DNA of 64,000 bases, taken from positions 2,651,048-2,715,047 of the forward strand of contig JANPWX010000097.1 in the NCBI GenBank assembly GCA_024734555.1, in the 5' to 3' direction. Both the position numbers and the translations under genes were made by a program. Under the pieces are notes generated by a model. That model did no database searches and was not told the DNA's origin. It was given only the letters and a program-made list of their open reading frames with translations. This document shows positions 35,769 to 48,600 of the stretch, in pieces. The stretch's first letter is position 1, and the number at the start of each line of letters is the position of its first letter. Origin of the DNA: Trochalopteron elliotii (taxonomy: Eukaryota; Chordata; Aves; Passeriformes; Leiothrichidae).

Positions 35769-38700
35769 GTCCTGCCTATGTATTTTTCTCCTTACCATTA
35801 GACTGATTTAAACATAACTGAAATTCTTCCTCTGACTACTGATCAAGAGCCATCTGTAAGATGCAGTTACCCATTTACCAGGGACTTTGTGGTTTGATTT
35901 CAAAGCTAGTTACCAGTTATTTAGGCTGTGAGACACTTCCAGGTCTGTAAAACTGTACCTGATAGCTCTCCTGAGGCTACTCGTTGCTCATATCCAGCCT
36001 GTGCTCACCTCACAGCACATCTCTTTGTCTACAAAGGGCTGTTATCAACAGAGCTGCTCCTGCCTTGCTGTGAGCTATGATAGCCCCATCCAGACCTGTA
36101 TTTTGGTTACCTGAAACTTGGAGGAATAGTTGTCTATTGCCCTCACCAACAGTAAGTGTTCTGGGAGAATACTCAAGAATCCCAAAACATTCTTCCCTAT
36201 TGAACCCTGTTCTGCCTGGGGAGGAAAGAGAGGTGCAACCCGTTCTGCAGGACATTCCTACTCTGCTGTCAGGAGAAGCCTGCCAGCTTTTCCCCTCTGG
36301 ACAAGATTAGGATAGAATGATTTAAATGGCATTACTGATATGATAATGACTTTCCTTACTTTCCTGACACCCCCCTTTCCATTTTGTGTGAAGACTCCTC
36401 TTCGGCCCTTCTGACTCTACCTAGCAACCTAATTCCCAGAGGAAACTCCTCACATGGGGCTGGTCACAATACAGATGACTTCCAGCCAACCTGTCCCCAT
36501 CTTTCACTTGCCCCTGGCCCCTCAGCTGGCCAGTTCAGGAAATGGAGGCTGCACTTATGCACATAGTAGACAGTACCCAAGGGCATGCCTGTTACTCAAT
36601 TTAGGAGAATGTCAGGGTGGTATCTGTGTCCAGAGATTAGCTGCTCCTAAGCCTGGACCGTGACAACAAGGTGGGGTTTCTCTTGTGATTCCAGCTATGA
36701 CTTATGGCTTCTCAGTGGTTTCAGCTCCCTAGGGTCCTATTATATTATGCAGCATATACAGTTTTTAATGTAATGAAGTTACTGGGTAACTATTTATTTT
36801 TGTGATTAGCTTTTACACCTCCTCACAAGCTTTTAATTAATGCATTATTTAGATAGTTCTTTAATTCAAATTGTTTTGACCTTTCAGTTAGTGGAAAAAT
36901 AAAAGAAAGGTGAAATTGTTATGCCACTATATTCTGACATTCACAGCTAAAGAAGAGGCCTGCGCAGCAATGAGCAGGGACACATGGGCTGTGCTGGGAA
37001 AACAGACAAGAGCATTAGTTCCCTTGAAGAAAACAGAGATAAAACAAAGATTTTATCTTCTCAGAGGAGAAGATTTTGACACTCCTCCTGCTCACCCATT
37101 GATACATATCTCTTAGCCCTAGATACACTCTGTTCACATTTTTTCCCCAGAAAGTAGAGGGTTGACACTGAAGGTTTTGCTATCCCTGCCACCACAGGCG
37201 GCTCTAGCTGTGCTCCAGCTGTGAACACACAACACATAAGCAGGGCCCTGTGCAAACCTGCCATACCAGTCAGAGCTGTGGGACAAGGGACCACAGAAAA
37301 AATAAGCCCCTGAGACATGGAGAGCAGTGAGAGGGTGCTGATGTTATACAACAACCATCCCCAGCTGTTTGGGGAACTAATAGTTGGCTTACCCTTGAGG
37401 ACAACCAATGTGCCAGGTCCAGCAATGTCTGTGCCAAGCAGATGTTTGGGATTCCACAAGGAATATTTGATCCACATCCAGCCAACCCAGAGGGCTGTGT
37501 ATCCACTTGGAGTATTTGCACTGTGAGGTGCCAGATTAATGATTAGAGAGATTAAGGTCTACAGGTGCAGCCTGGGTTGTGCCAGTGAAATCTCCACTTG
37601 GCTCTGCCAGCAGACCTAAACAGGAGTCCAAAGGGCCAGAAGAGTGAAGCAAATCCAGAGGACCATGTTAAAGGGTTGAGCTGCTGGCTGCTCTGTAGGT
37701 TGTTCAGCACTTGGCTTTTCTGCTGAGAATACCACTCAGTGCAGTCTGGATGACTGATCTTGGGATCTGTCCTAAACTAGGCTGGTTATGCCAGTTTTAC
37801 TTTCATAGACTCTAGATGCAGGGGACCAGAAAAGACATGGGGAGGACACCAGCAGCAACAAGAGGAGAGTTTGGATTTCTGTGCAGGTCCTTCAAATGGA
37901 TGTATACTTAGTCAGATTTCTCAGGGAGGTTCTGCTGGTTCTGCTTCTATCTCCTTCACTTTGCACTGGTGAATCACCAGAAGGCAATTGCAATGAGTCT
38001 GATAATGAGGCCAACAGGCACTGACAGGAGCAGAGGAGTTTTAGGATTTCTTAGGAGATTTTCTGAAATTAGTTGTTTAAACAGGCACGGGCAGCCTTCA
38101 CATGGGTACATACACTCCATATCGCATCAGCAGAGATGACACGAAACCCTTCCTTGTCATACAAGGACCCCCTATTATTAACAGGCTTTTGAATGTTATT
38201 TCTTTCCCAAGAAATTCAAACCCAGTAAGTTGCTTTAAATGTGTTTGGGTCTGGTGATGTCAAATCTATTTTAAATAAATTGGTCTGGACCATAAAGTTT
38301 CAGTAAAAGTCTGTCTTTAAACAGGATCCTTCTGTTTTCCAGGTTGCACTATCAGGATCTAAGCTCGGTTCAGCTTTTTCTTACTATACTTATGAATTCT
38401 GAACATCTGAAGTAGTTTCAATTCATACAATAACTTAATTATTTTTTATACAGGCAAATGAAGTATGAATAATAAATTGAAAGAATTGGAAAGAAAGAGC
38501 CTTAAAATTAATAGTAATTCTGGGTTCTCAAATATTGTTCTAAGTCCCCCCTCTAAGGAATAGAGGAAATATTCCAACTCCACATGACGGAAAAGCTTTA
38601 ATGCAGAGAACTCTCCACAGGACTGTTTTCATTTTGTAGTGTATTTTAAACATATGGACAGGGCAGACTGTTAATTATTTCTTCTCCTTTTGGCTCAGTT

Positions 38701-39109
38701 CCATGTACAACTCAGCAAAAGCCGAGCACTACAGACTATTCAGTGGACAATCAATGGCTCTGCATTTGCTGAGTGCTGAACAAAATCAATGAAAGGGTGT
38801 TGTGACTAGCTCTTGAGGCAATTGTTGGCCCTCAAAAAAACCCCCATCCTTGCCCTTTCTGTCCCCAGCAGCTGCATCTTGCTCCTTCCCCGTTATTTCA
38901 GAGGGGAAACACTTTGAGAAGAGATGGTTTAGCAATCCTACACATGATGTCAGAAAAGATTATTCAGTGGGATGAGGGAAAATACTTTGCAACTAATGAG
39001 TTCCATATTCCTAAATGCTGCTGAATGCAACTTGAGCGAAACGTGGTGTGAGCAGAGGGGATCCCTGGCTCCCAAGTGACACATGTAGGAAGATCTGGTT
39101 GCAGGGTCT
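35769..39109. other. gene-free stretch with AT-rich dyad element
   Basis: No recognised gene. The notable part is about 36740-36895, an AT-rich segment holding a 15-base dyad, AGTTAC-TGG-GTAACT (36777-36791), and the palindrome TAATGCATTA (36838-36847) close by. Overlapping open frames at 37.06-37.53 kb (138 codons, minus) are unrecognised. Confidence 0.4.
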
Positions 39110-39310
39110 GGAGCTGTTACAGCCCATGGCTCTGTGCAGGGCTCTTTGCTGTGCACTGTTGGCTCTCGGGCACTGGCAGCAGCAGAGGACCTGTGCCGCT
39201 GTCTCTGATGCCTCCAGCTGCGCCTTGGCCGCCCGCAATGGCACTGCTGTGGGCAGGTGTGAGCCAGGAGGCTGGAGAAGCAGCTCTTATACCCATCTGC
39301 TGCCTCAATT
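39110..39310. promoter_or_regulatory. small GC-rich, CpG-containing patch
   Basis: This is a local rise in GC and CpG, with at least five CpGs between about 39168 and 39238, in otherwise CpG-poor DNA, and all three plus-strand frames are largely open. It holds an acceptor-like CTGTGCAG near 39138 and a donor-like GGGCAG/GTGTGAG near 39257, which would bound an exon of about 120 bases. It is followed about 60 bases later by an ATG in strong Kozak context (ACAATGG, 39374). It may be a weak promoter, a GC-rich exon or neither. It does not meet the length of a classical CpG island. Confidence 0.2.
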
Positions 39311-39373
39311 AAGCTACTTTGAACCATGTCTGCAGTCACGGGATGACAATACCAAATAATGATAATATGAACA

Positions 39374-39679
39374 ATGGCGAACGAAATCAACAAAAAAGCA
39401 TCATCATATATAGAGATGATGACTATATTAACAAACACCGAAGATGAACTCTGGGGATGCTCTTACCCACAGGGCCAGTTCCTCCCACAAAGGAGCAGTT
39501 TGTGCTGGTCTTTCCCAGCTTCTCCTCCTTATGGTCTCTCTCTGACAATCACTTCAACACCCTCTGTTTCTCATGTCCCATTAGGACATGGTGTGTGCTG
39601 CAGCAGACTGGTGCTTATCCTTGTGTCAGAGGACCAAGTAATACATCTACTCTTACCACTAGGTCCTAAAATTCAATGA
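39374..39679 (+). other. orphan ORF with strong start context
   Basis: A 101-codon frame begins MANEINKKASSYIEMMTILT at an ATG with A at -3 and G at +4, just past a GC-rich patch. The N-terminal third is hydrophilic with charged residues, and the rest is Ser/Leu/Pro-rich without a domain I recognise. A short upstream ATG frame of six codons precedes it. A second frame starting 8 bases earlier is also open for 26 codons. Coding status is unproven and chance is the likelier explanation. Confidence 0.1.
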
Positions 39680-42600
39680 CTACTTAAAATTACTACAGTG
39701 TTCTGTTAGCAATATTTTTATTCTGTTGCAAACATTTTTCACATATAGCAGGGGTAAGGTCTCTGCCTGATATAGTTTGTAGTCTGAACATGTAGCTATA
39801 ATCTAGAGAAAAAGAATGAGCAGAACAAAGTGTTGGAGTAATGACATATGGGAATGCTCAAGGGTTCCTGTGCTTTGTGGCTGGGAAGAGAACATCAAGA
39901 AAGAAGGGAGAGCCACAGATTATGGAGCTATGTAATAATTACTCATTACTAAATATGTATTTTGCACTATTACAACCACCCTGAGATCTAAGCACGCCTT
40001 GCAACCAATAACAAATGAAGCTGCACGCTGGCCCTTTGACAGTAGTCACGGAAGATGGAGGATTATGTTCCTCTGGCCAGAAGAGACTTTGGTTTGCTTT
40101 CAAAGAACTGTGGGGAAGGTTAACATCAAGTTTAACATAATTGTCCAAATTAGATGCATTAGTGGGATGGTGATAAGAATGACTCACAGCGCTCAGATCT
40201 GCCTCACAGATATCATTCCTTCTCTCTCCTGTGTTTCAAGTCAGAAAGAAGTGGTAGCCATGTCAAATTCTAATCTTTCAGGGTAGAATCTGGTCTCCAA
40301 AAAATATTCTCTATGACTCCCCTTGCCAAGAAAGTAAATGTGACTTTAAATAAAGTGGATGAAATCCCTTCCCCTGTCCTCCTTTCATTTGCTCTAGTAA
40401 TTTTTTCTAGACTGAGCCCTTGACAATATGCCTGTACTCACTGCTGCTGCCTGGCATGTACCCTGGCATAATGACTGCAGTTTTCCAAGGATCTCCTCAA
40501 TGCCCAGGAAGGCAGGACCATGTTCGACAGCCATGGACACCCCAAGCCCCTCCTGCCATTGGCTATGACGAGCTGGCACCATGATCCACAGGGACCAAAG
40601 GGAGGAGCACCAGGATGATCTCAATCGAGCAGAGAAGGGCAGAGCAGCTTCTCTGGAGCAATGCCAGTCCCAGCCCTGGGGCCCTTTCTCAATGAAGCTT
40701 ACTGGCTGCTGGCAAAATGGCAGGGGAAAGACACTGAAAAACTTATTTGATGTGCCAGGACCCCAGTCTTGGTGATGTATCAAGGAGTCTCCTGCACCCC
40801 ATCTCAGCAGCAGCGTGCTCACCAAAGTGGGGCTACTGACATGTATCACCTCATGTGTACCTGGAAATGTCCAATATTTCCATGCCCAATTAACTGGAAA
40901 ATTTCTACAATGGCAGCTGTGAGAAAGGTTCACATGCTTATTCTGCTTGGCCTTTGAGTCAGACATAACTCCTGATTGAACAAGAGGTGTATCCTGCTCA
41001 GTGACGCGTCAGGCTGTTCCCCCCAGCATCAAGCAGAAAGAGCAGGCTGGCTTCAGCTGCACTGGATCACCTACTTTCCCTACAGAAAAAAATCTCTCAC
41101 TTTGTCAAGGGATCTTGGAGAGCACACAAGGTATTTCCTAACTGGGACTGCAGCAATGCTAATGGGATTTAGTGAACATGTTGATCTTTCCTCCTGTGCC
41201 CTTTCTTGCAGGATTTCAATGTGAAGCCGCAAATGAGCAGGGTTTAGGACAGGGTTCTCCTTCCTCTCCCTGGCAGAGCTGGCTGCAAGGCAGGCTGTGG
41301 CCTCCCTGTGCTGGGTAGGTCACAGCACAGCAGGGCACAGCGCAGATGGGGTGCCTGCCAGAGGAGGATGCAGATGGGGAAGCACTTGCAACATAACATC
41401 ATGCCCTCAAATCATTACAGCCAGACAGGCTGGTGATTTGCAGTCCTGTTCTTCGCTGCACTTTAGCATCTTACCCCTCAAGAGATTTCAAGAGAAAATA
41501 AAAATCCAAAGCCTGACTGCTGGCAGGCAAAGCTGGCTGTGCTGAGCAGCTGCCCAGCAATCTGCAGCACTGTCCCTTCCCCCAGCCACCGTGAGCTGAT
41601 GTGCCAATCTCATTTTGATGCTGCCTGTGTTCAGATTTCACCTTTTTTTTCCCCCCCATTTTTTTACCCTTAGGCAAAATTTAGCTCTTGCATTTGCGTG
41701 ATGCTGAGTTCTCCCCAGTCCCATCAGCTGGAGAGTGCAGCCGTCAGCCTCAGGACAGCTGTCACCACCCCTGCTGAGAGGCAATCAGCAAAGGGGCTTC
41801 CAAACATGCAGAGCAGGAAATTTGGATCAGCAACAGAAATATTTAATGCAGGCTTGAATGCTTATTAGTTTGGAGCACTGATTAGTTCCAGGAATAAAGG
41901 GATCAATTAGCCAAATATTTTGGGGAGCCAGCATTTTGCATCGTTTATCATTCCTCAGCCAGCTTGGGTTGGAATAGAAACTGATTGAATAATTGAGTAC
42001 CACTTTGTCGCATACCAGTCCTGTTTGTGTCAGAGGTTTTGGCTTAGGATCTACAAAAGATTTGGCAAGTCACCCAGCTAGCTAAATATGACCTTCTCCT
42101 AAAAGGTGGCCAGGGAGTACTACTAAGGGGATCACAGTATGTGTGAGGGAAGCTGTTCCTGTTTCTCTACAGTGCTTTGGCTGCATGATCCTGACTGAGT
42201 GTTGGCTCCAGACAGTGCAAAAGCATCATTCTGTAAGTTTAAAATGGGGAGACTCAAGCAGGAAACTAGTCCAGTGAAGGGAATACCCAGGTAAAGGAGA
42301 CCCCACAACTCATGGAAAGGGAAGAGTCACTGAAGAGATGGCGTACCTGATGCAGATGGGGAGCAAGGGCCCCAGTGGAAGAGAGAGAGGCTGGAAATAC
42401 AGGAGACCAGCAACAGCAGACACACAAAACTGCCCAGAGCCAACTTCAAGAAAAGAACTCACCCCACCATCAGAAATCTGAACTCAGAACACTTGCCTGC
42501 CTACATACAACGTTGGGTTGGGAAAACACGTTGAGGTCTACAGAGGAAGTTTACTATAGAATGATTTCTCTGCTAGAGAAATGTAGATGTAAAGGCAATG

Positions 42601-45299
42601 CAGGAAAAGCCTGGTTTTGATGCAAGGTTGCTGCATGGGTGCCCTCTCCCTGGGCTTTTCCTGGTCCCTCCCTCCTTGCACAGCCCTTGCACACATGTTT
42701 CTTCCTGGATCTTTCTGATTATCTTTTATCTGCCTCTCCACCAGCTTCTGCAGAGCCCATCCAGAGAAAGGCTGCCATACCAGTTATTAGTATCACTCAT
42801 TGGAAACAAGGGGTGTGGGTGACTTTCCTATTTATATCCAGAGTTTGTCACTTTGAAAACATCTTTCTCACCTCTCCTTAAAGTGTCACTGGATGAGCAC
42901 CAGTACCACTGTGACACTGGGCCCTCTTAGCCTGTCAGTCCTAAACTATTCGGATATCCTGGTGAGAAAAAAGGGTGATTGCAGCTGAGCTTTGCCTAGT
43001 CTGTGGTACTCTGGTGTAAATTACTGGAGGTAAAACTACTCTTGGTTTCAATATTAATTTCTTTTGTCTAAAAAGGGGAAGATGTTGGTGAACAGCAAGA
43101 GCTAACTGTTCATAGACTAAAGAAAAGGAAGGTGATGTATAATGCACTCTAGGATGTAATTATTCATATGATAGTAACTTGAGTAGTTTCTGTCCTCTGT
43201 AAGACTCGTTTTCCAGTAAACTGGAAGAAAATTGATTGAAGTCCATCCAAATAAATCAGTGGATTTATTCAATAAATTCACAATAAATTCATGTGTTATG
43301 ATGTATGTGCACTGCAGTATGCCTATCCAGCATCCCAGTCTGTACTTCACTAGATACTCTGGAAACTAAATCATCACCTTTGCTTCAGAAGGTTTCAGAT
43401 GCAAGGTCCCTGTCTTACAAACTCTCAGATGGCAATTTTCCAGTTGAGGCTGGGATGAGGGGCAGTGAGGCCTGTCAGAATTCTGTCCTGAGCCCAGTAC
43501 CTACACTGTGACAGTTAAATGATTCCACTGGCATCCCATTCTGCTGCCTCTCACTTCTTCCAACCAAAAGAATATTGAAAAGAAAGAGCTATTCAATAGA
43601 GCAAAATGAAGGAGACACCCAAGTAGTAGGGAAGGATGGCAGGGAGAGGAAGCAGCAGAGCCCATGGCTGTATATGAAGGCAAGGCAAGAAATTAATTCT
43701 GCCACCTGGGCCATGGTCATTATCACAACGCATGCATTTCATTTATTGTGTTAGAACAATTTGACATTTTACTCTGATCCAGCTAGCCATGACAATATTA
43801 TACAGGTGCTTAAGACAGGTCAGAAGATTGCAGTGAAGGGGAGAACAAATGCTTCTCCTGGCATCCTTGACAAGTACTGGGTTTAGTAGAGAAGGCAGAC
43901 TGCCATGGAAGAGATTCCAGCATCATTATGTACCTAAAGTCTTTCAGCAGCACATGAAAACTGTTCCACTGGTCTTCAGCTTATGCTAATGTGCTCCCAC
44001 TATTTATCATCACAGATGATTTATTTCATTCTGTGTAAAAGAAGATTTGCTTCTGATAGTACACATTAGGCAGAAGGGTGTAAAATCAATCTTTAAAAAG
44101 AGATTTTTATCAGCATATTCTAAAAGATATAGAATACACTTAATGATACACTTGCAGATGGGGCGCTTAAAGCATCATCAAACATCTTGCATTACAAAAC
44201 TCTGGCAAAGCAATGGAGGCCAGCAGGATGCATAGATATATCTTCTTTAGATTCCTTTGCCAGGCAGCTGGACCAGCTTAGAACAGGACTTTCAAACTCT
44301 GCAATCATATCTACATCTTTCATTCCTGCAGAAGCCTGTCAGATTAAGGGATGTGATATAGACTCTTCTGTCATAATAGAAAAGGGTTTATATGAGTTGT
44401 GCATTAAAGATATGATAAAGCTTTAAGAGGTTTGTACAATTGTATGCTAATCCTCGGCAAACAGATCAATATCAGGGTAAAAGGCATAATGTTTTTGTAG
44501 AAGGATGGATCAAGATGGATGTACTCAGATGAGAGGCAAGGCTACAAACAAGTTGCCAGATGATGTTTGTAGTACAAAATCAAATAAGGGAAGATTTCTT
44601 TTTGCAGGCATGGTAAAATCGTTTCTGTTCATCAGGAACCATGTTAAACCTGGAACAGTCACATTTGATCATCTGACCCATCTGAATTGTTTAGCACATC
44701 AGGTTTTTGAGTAGCTTATTGCTCAGTGTTGCTTCATGGAAATTTATATTCCCCGTGAGAACACTCATATACACTTATGAACATCATTAAAAAATTAAAT
44801 AACATTTAATCATGTATGTCATGCAGAATTTATCAGTGACAGTGGATATTTCACTGAGCAGGTTTTCCTCTGCTGTAAATCAGTACAAAGAAGCAGAATA
44901 AAATACAATAAGATGAGAATAACTATCTAGTGTGGAGGGAGCATAGCAATCAAAAATGATGGTTCCTCGACTAAAAACAATTGGATTTTACAGACATGCC
45001 TAGAATCTGCTATATACTTGTGTCCTTGAAAAATATATTGATGGGATTATTGACTAGTCACACCTTGCAAATTAAGAATATTTCTGATTATTCCATGGGG
45101 AAAAGGAGGGAGCAGGAAGAGGCCCTGTATGAAGGACCTGGTGTGGATAAGACACTTAATGAGTTATGTGATTGCACAGAGTAGCTTGATGAACACAGTG
45201 ATGAGAAGAACAGGGGCATAGTTTAATACTGGCCTTGACACAACAGATTAATTTTGTAGGCACAGTAGATTATCTTTCTGTAGCCTTGGGCTACTCTCT
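39680..45299. other. long gene-free stretch
   Basis: This includes the longest open frame of the window (40394-40966, minus, 190 codons), whose peptide shows no domain, no signal sequence and no compositional logic. A frame of this length is within reach of chance in 128 kb of strands. About 41.83-42.01 kb is an AT-rich, ATTAG-rich segment resembling conserved noncoding DNA. 41641-41658 is a T8C8-type pyrimidine run. Two AT-rich open frames at 44187-44426 and 44505-44714 lie on the same strand, separated by stop codons, with no recognised homology. Confidence 0.35.
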
Positions 45300-45697
45300 C
45301 CCTTCCTCCTTCCCTCCAAGAAGCCTTGCCTGGGCTGCCTGCAGCCACCGACCTGCATGCGAGATACTGCCAAGAGAAACACGGGTAGCAGAGGGCATAG
45401 AGCAGCCGGTCAGACTGGGAGGAGGAGGAGTAGGAGGAAGAGGAGTTGGAAGAGGAGCGGGACGAGTAGATGGGCTGGGTGCAGGAAGGCAGCAGCAGGA
45501 TCTGGGAGCTGAGCCTCGGGCAGGAGGGAAGGGCAGCTGCGGCCACCTCTGCCCCTGGGGGAGGCAGGGCTGGTGCTCACTTTCTGCTCTGCATTCCCAC
45601 ATCAACACTGCTTGCTTGGCAGGTCCAAAGTCACCTCTTAAAATCTCCCTAAACTGTCACAGCCCTGCAAACCCTGCAAGGTCGCTGAAAAGCAGGT
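45300..45697 (+). promoter_or_regulatory. GC-rich patch with purine tract, possible first exon
   Basis: About 400 bases of raised GC with roughly eight CpGs in 45345-45560. Its core, 45416-45466, is a strand-asymmetric purine run of GGA/GAG steps. An open plus-strand frame from 45235 crosses it and reads as Gly/Arg-rich (LGGGGVGGRGVGRGAGR). On the minus strand the same run reads as a poly-Ser stretch. A strong donor, AAAAGCAG/GTAATG, closes the patch at 45696. Together these suggest a possible transcription start and first exon on the plus strand. However, CpG density is below that of a classical island, and the amino-acid runs simply reflect the repeat. Confidence 0.2.
45416..45466 (+). repeat. 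(GGA)n purine-rich tract
   Basis: An imperfect GGAGGAGGAGTAGGAGGAAGAG-type tract, almost all purine on this strand. Homopurine tracts of this kind can adopt triplex structures and are often promoter-proximal in vertebrates. Here it sits inside the GC-rich patch. Confidence 0.85.
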
Positions 45698-48600
45698 AAT
45701 GCAGCCATCTCCATGACTGTCAGGGCTGGGACAAGTCTGAAGCTCTGGCTTTCTCAAGTTCTCCCTGCAGAGCCGTGTCAGCCAAAGGGGAGTGGACTGG
45801 GTGCTGCTCCTTTTGTTCTTGAGCAAACAGTTCCAAGATCCCATCAGATACACATCTGCAAACACAATTACACATCCATCACCAGCAACTTAATTTGAAC
45901 AGAGCAGCACAGGTGTGTGGGAGACACCTGTATCCTGAATAATATTTTTTTACTAGCTTCAGCAAATACAATTCTCCCTTTTTCATGGGAGCAATAGAGT
46001 CAAGGACTAAAATGCCTTCCCACCCATACAAGTACTTTCAGAAGAGTAAAATACTTTGAGTTTAGGGTCCAGTAAGTCTGGGGTTGTGTGAGCATGGCCT
46101 CTTTTTCAGCAAAAAAAGTTTTGCTCAAATGAGGAAACTAAAAAGGAATTTGGACTTTTTCCAGATTTTGCGGATGTCAAATACATTTTGTCTCAGCAAA
46201 CAGCTTCACACTGGCTCCAGAGTTATTGTACACACACACATACACTCTTACACCAACTATGCACAAGGAAGGCCATCTGTGTCTGTGCTGCCAAAGTGAC
46301 ACCCACTTCCTCAGCAAGTCCCACATGTGGCAGACACCTTTGATTTACTACAATTCACTGTACAGCACACATGATACAGGCTCAGTTTGCTTCAAATCCT
46401 TCAGATATATTGTATTTCTGTGTGGGATATGTGCTAGAGGTCTGAGACACCTAAGACACTCTGCACATGTCTTCTGCACACTCATTTCCATCCAGGATTC
46501 CCTACCTGAAGATATAGGGGCCATTGTGTGTAAACTCCAAGCATGACTGGCACACTCTACAGCCTGTTCACCACACCCGGCCCACACCATGCACTGGGTA
46601 GCGCAGGGAACTCTGAGCAAGGACACTGCCTGTGTTGCCAGTTATCAACAAGAACCCTCCTTTCCCAAGATCTGGGAACTGGAGATGCTAACTGCTAATA
46701 AGCAAAGTGCTTACTTAGTTTCCTCCACCCTTTTAAGTCAAAAAGGAAAGGCAAAAGCAGAACAAGCAGTGGTAGGTGTATGATGATGGGGTTGGCTAAT
46801 TGAGCTCTTTGGCAATTCCAGAGGTATGCAACCGCACAGCCTTGGCGGTGGCATGAAATCACATCTTTGCACAACGGCGTGAGGCAGCAGAAAGACACCC
46901 GGATCAGAATCCAGCTATGGGTCTCATTCTGCCAGTGAGAAACTTGTTTGGTAATCCCTCGTAACTCCAAGATTTTAAATAATGTTTTCCACAGTCATTC
47001 TTCTTTCCAGGCAGACCTTCCTGACACAGCCAATATGCGTTACAGGGAGACTTTTCCCCTAAAAGTCCTTGTACTGTTGTTGCATTCATAAACAATAAAA
47101 AACCCCTGGGATGAACTGTGCCTGATGCTCAGTAATGACTGGACTAAATACTTGAGTTGGTTACTTCCCCAGTAGAGCTGGACCCCTAAGACTCTGTAAG
47201 AACCCCAGCATGCTTCTTTCCCCACAGAATCATTGACATGAGTGGGGTTTCCAAATCCAACAACTCACCAACTAGCCTTATTGAAAAGAAAATCCAAACC
47301 CAAAAGAAAATCCAAATCCCCTGATTTAAGAAAAATGTGCTTTATGTATTCCTTGTTCTAGCCACTCAGAAAGCAGCTGGATGAAATTCTACTGAAGTTA
47401 TACCCCAGTCCTGCCCTGCTGGCTGCAGATTTCCATACTCAGCTTTCAGATGAAAGACACGTTATACCTCAGATTGTAATGGGTGAGGAAAACCAAGATG
47501 CTTATGAGGAAGTGCATGTTGCCATTTTAAATAGAAGGGCTAATATGGGGAAACTTCTCAATTAGATTTACACTATAAATCAAGTTTGTACAGGCAAAAG
47601 ATCCCAAATGCTGGGATTTGGCAACAAAAGCCTCTTACTGTAGGGCAAATCAGAATATCCCCATGTGAAGCTCTGTTCAAAATCTGAGCTCTTTGAAGGT
47701 AGCCACTATTTGCATCATCTGCTAAAGAACTTGAATCTCAACAACAATGAACACCATGAAGTTTAAACATCCGGGTTAACATCAAGATTTCTACTACTCT
47801 GAAGCATTAATGTGTCACCATTGTGAAGCTCTTTGAGCAGCCTGAGAACTGCCATGGCCTTGTTGATCTTTAGCCATTGACTCTGTTTTGGGAAAACAAC
47901 ATTAATAACTGGGTTTCAGAACCACTTCTCCTCTAAGCATTCAATGTGCCTTTGCCCTTCAAACAGGGTGGATAAGACACATGTTATTTTGTTATTGTTA
48001 TTTCCAAACTAGGTCTTCTAGGTGTGTCTCCTGTCTTTTGTAAATGGGAGTGTTACGTCATGCAGTTGAGCAGCTATCTAGATTTTCATTTCTTTTTCTG
48101 GTTGCTCATGCCCATGGCACCTCAGCCTTAGCATAAAGCATAGCCACAGAGAATAAACTCCTTGGTGTGCATTCTTCTGCAATGCCTGCAGTGTGTCTGA
48201 AGAGTCAGAAAAGAGTAAATGTAGGTTGAATATGTGGGGAATTGATAAAACTGAAACTGAGGAGCAGAAGATAAAGGAGAATGTGCTCAGAAAAGGTCAT
48301 GCTCACTTCTGAATCTGTGAGGGACTGGGCTTTTTAGTCTGTTTCCCAGCCTCTGAAAGACAAATGACTTTTCATCAGTGTGGGCAGGGTCTCCCATGAG
48401 AAGAGGCCATCCTGGCTGCCCTCTGGGGATGCTGCTGCTCTCCTGGCAGGGACAGGACAGACAACATCCCAGCAGGTCCTGTAGCTCCCAACCTATTTTC
48501 ATCCATCTGGATGCTGAGATACTCGCTCAGCAAGTTTGGCAGCTCATACGGCTTCTCATAAGATACTAGATAATTGCTCCTGGATTGTTGTGTGATGAGT

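Noticed and set aside
37540..37740. Possible ancient CR1 internal fragment (AAATCCAGAGGACCATG and similar)
   Set aside because: Only a few words resemble CR1, and the order and flanks do not fit well enough to call.
38950..39438. Minus-strand 162-codon frame containing IYDDAFLL, resembling the YxDD box of reverse transcriptases
   Set aside because: No other reverse transcriptase motif is present, and the frame continues into the GC-rich patch with unrelated composition. Coincidence is likelier.
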